From JAGOUU01 sp964387745 (GTDB lineage: Bacteria; Pseudomonadota; Gammaproteobacteria; JAGOUU01): a stretch of DNA of 13,272 bases. The notes beneath the pieces are model-generated. The model was not told where the DNA came from. It made no database searches and saw only the letters and a program-made list of their open reading frames with translations. The stretch is from positions 1 through 13,272 of the forward strand of contig CAYLXL010000052.1 in assembly GCA_964387745.1 (NCBI GenBank), given 5' to 3'. The position numbers and the translations under genes were made by a program. Below, in pieces: positions 13,221-13,272 of this stretch. Position 1 is the first letter of the stretch. Each line of letters begins with the position of its first letter.

Positions 13221-13272
13221 TAGAAGTTCACAAATTCGGTTCCAAATTGTAAAATAAGTTACAGTTTAAGGA

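Overview
The window reads as chromosome of an AT-rich gammaproteobacterium. The order waaA - coaD - mutM - rpmG - rpmB - dut - algC is the gammaproteobacterial housekeeping cluster known from E. coli and Pseudomonas (there with radC and coaBC before dut). Heptose/Kdo LPS genes, AT-biased codons, a lysine/alanine-repeat histone-H1-like protein, decaying domains, dispersed intergenic repeats and orphan proteins with eukaryote-like composition suggest a host-associated lineage near the Legionellales (Coxiella/Rickettsiella-like). That placement is inference, not proven by any single gene.

Layout. 1-355 (-): 5' part of an unrecognised gene running off the left edge. 356-721: AT-rich, no convincing gene. 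722-1701 (-): LpxL/LpxM-type late acyltransferase, broken by a 10-N assembly gap that puts its C-terminus out of frame. 1785-6278 (+): tightly packed run of heptose kinase, waaA, an aldehyde dehydrogenase and coaD. 6279-9111 (-): three unrecognised genes (polytopic membrane protein; Ser-rich helical protein; small disordered basic/proline-rich protein), inserted between coaD and mutM and ending flush against coaD. 9249-10085 (-): mutM, followed by a tandem 12-bp repeat. 10150-10541 (-): rpmB-rpmG with a clear terminator; rpmG is too short for the usual ORF cut-off. 10542-10834: divergent control region with a GC-richer MITE-like element. 10835-12701 (+): dut-algC. 12793-13125 (+): H1-like protein. 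13126-13272: a second dispersed-repeat-like sequence.

How the genes work together. Most of the left half serves the envelope: a late acyltransferase for lipid A, a heptose-7-phosphate kinase for ADP-heptose, Kdo transferase WaaA, and at the right AlgC, which makes mannose-1-P/glucose-1-P for surface sugars. CoaD (coenzyme A), MutM and Dut (keeping oxidised guanine and uracil out of DNA) and L28/L33 (ribosome) are housekeeping.

Most notable: (i) the heptose kinase keeps a recognisable but inactivated and truncated adenylyltransferase half (HxGH replaced by HIKN); (ii) the three-gene orphan cassette, whose first gene encodes a protein with an NLS-like RKRPR patch and seven S/T-P sites; (iii) the gap-induced false C-terminus of the acyltransferase; (iv) a fourfold 12-bp in-frame repeat of the mutM stop region; (v) a MITE-like element in the rpmB leader, where radC-coaBC would be expected. 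No complete novel defence or mobile system is visible.
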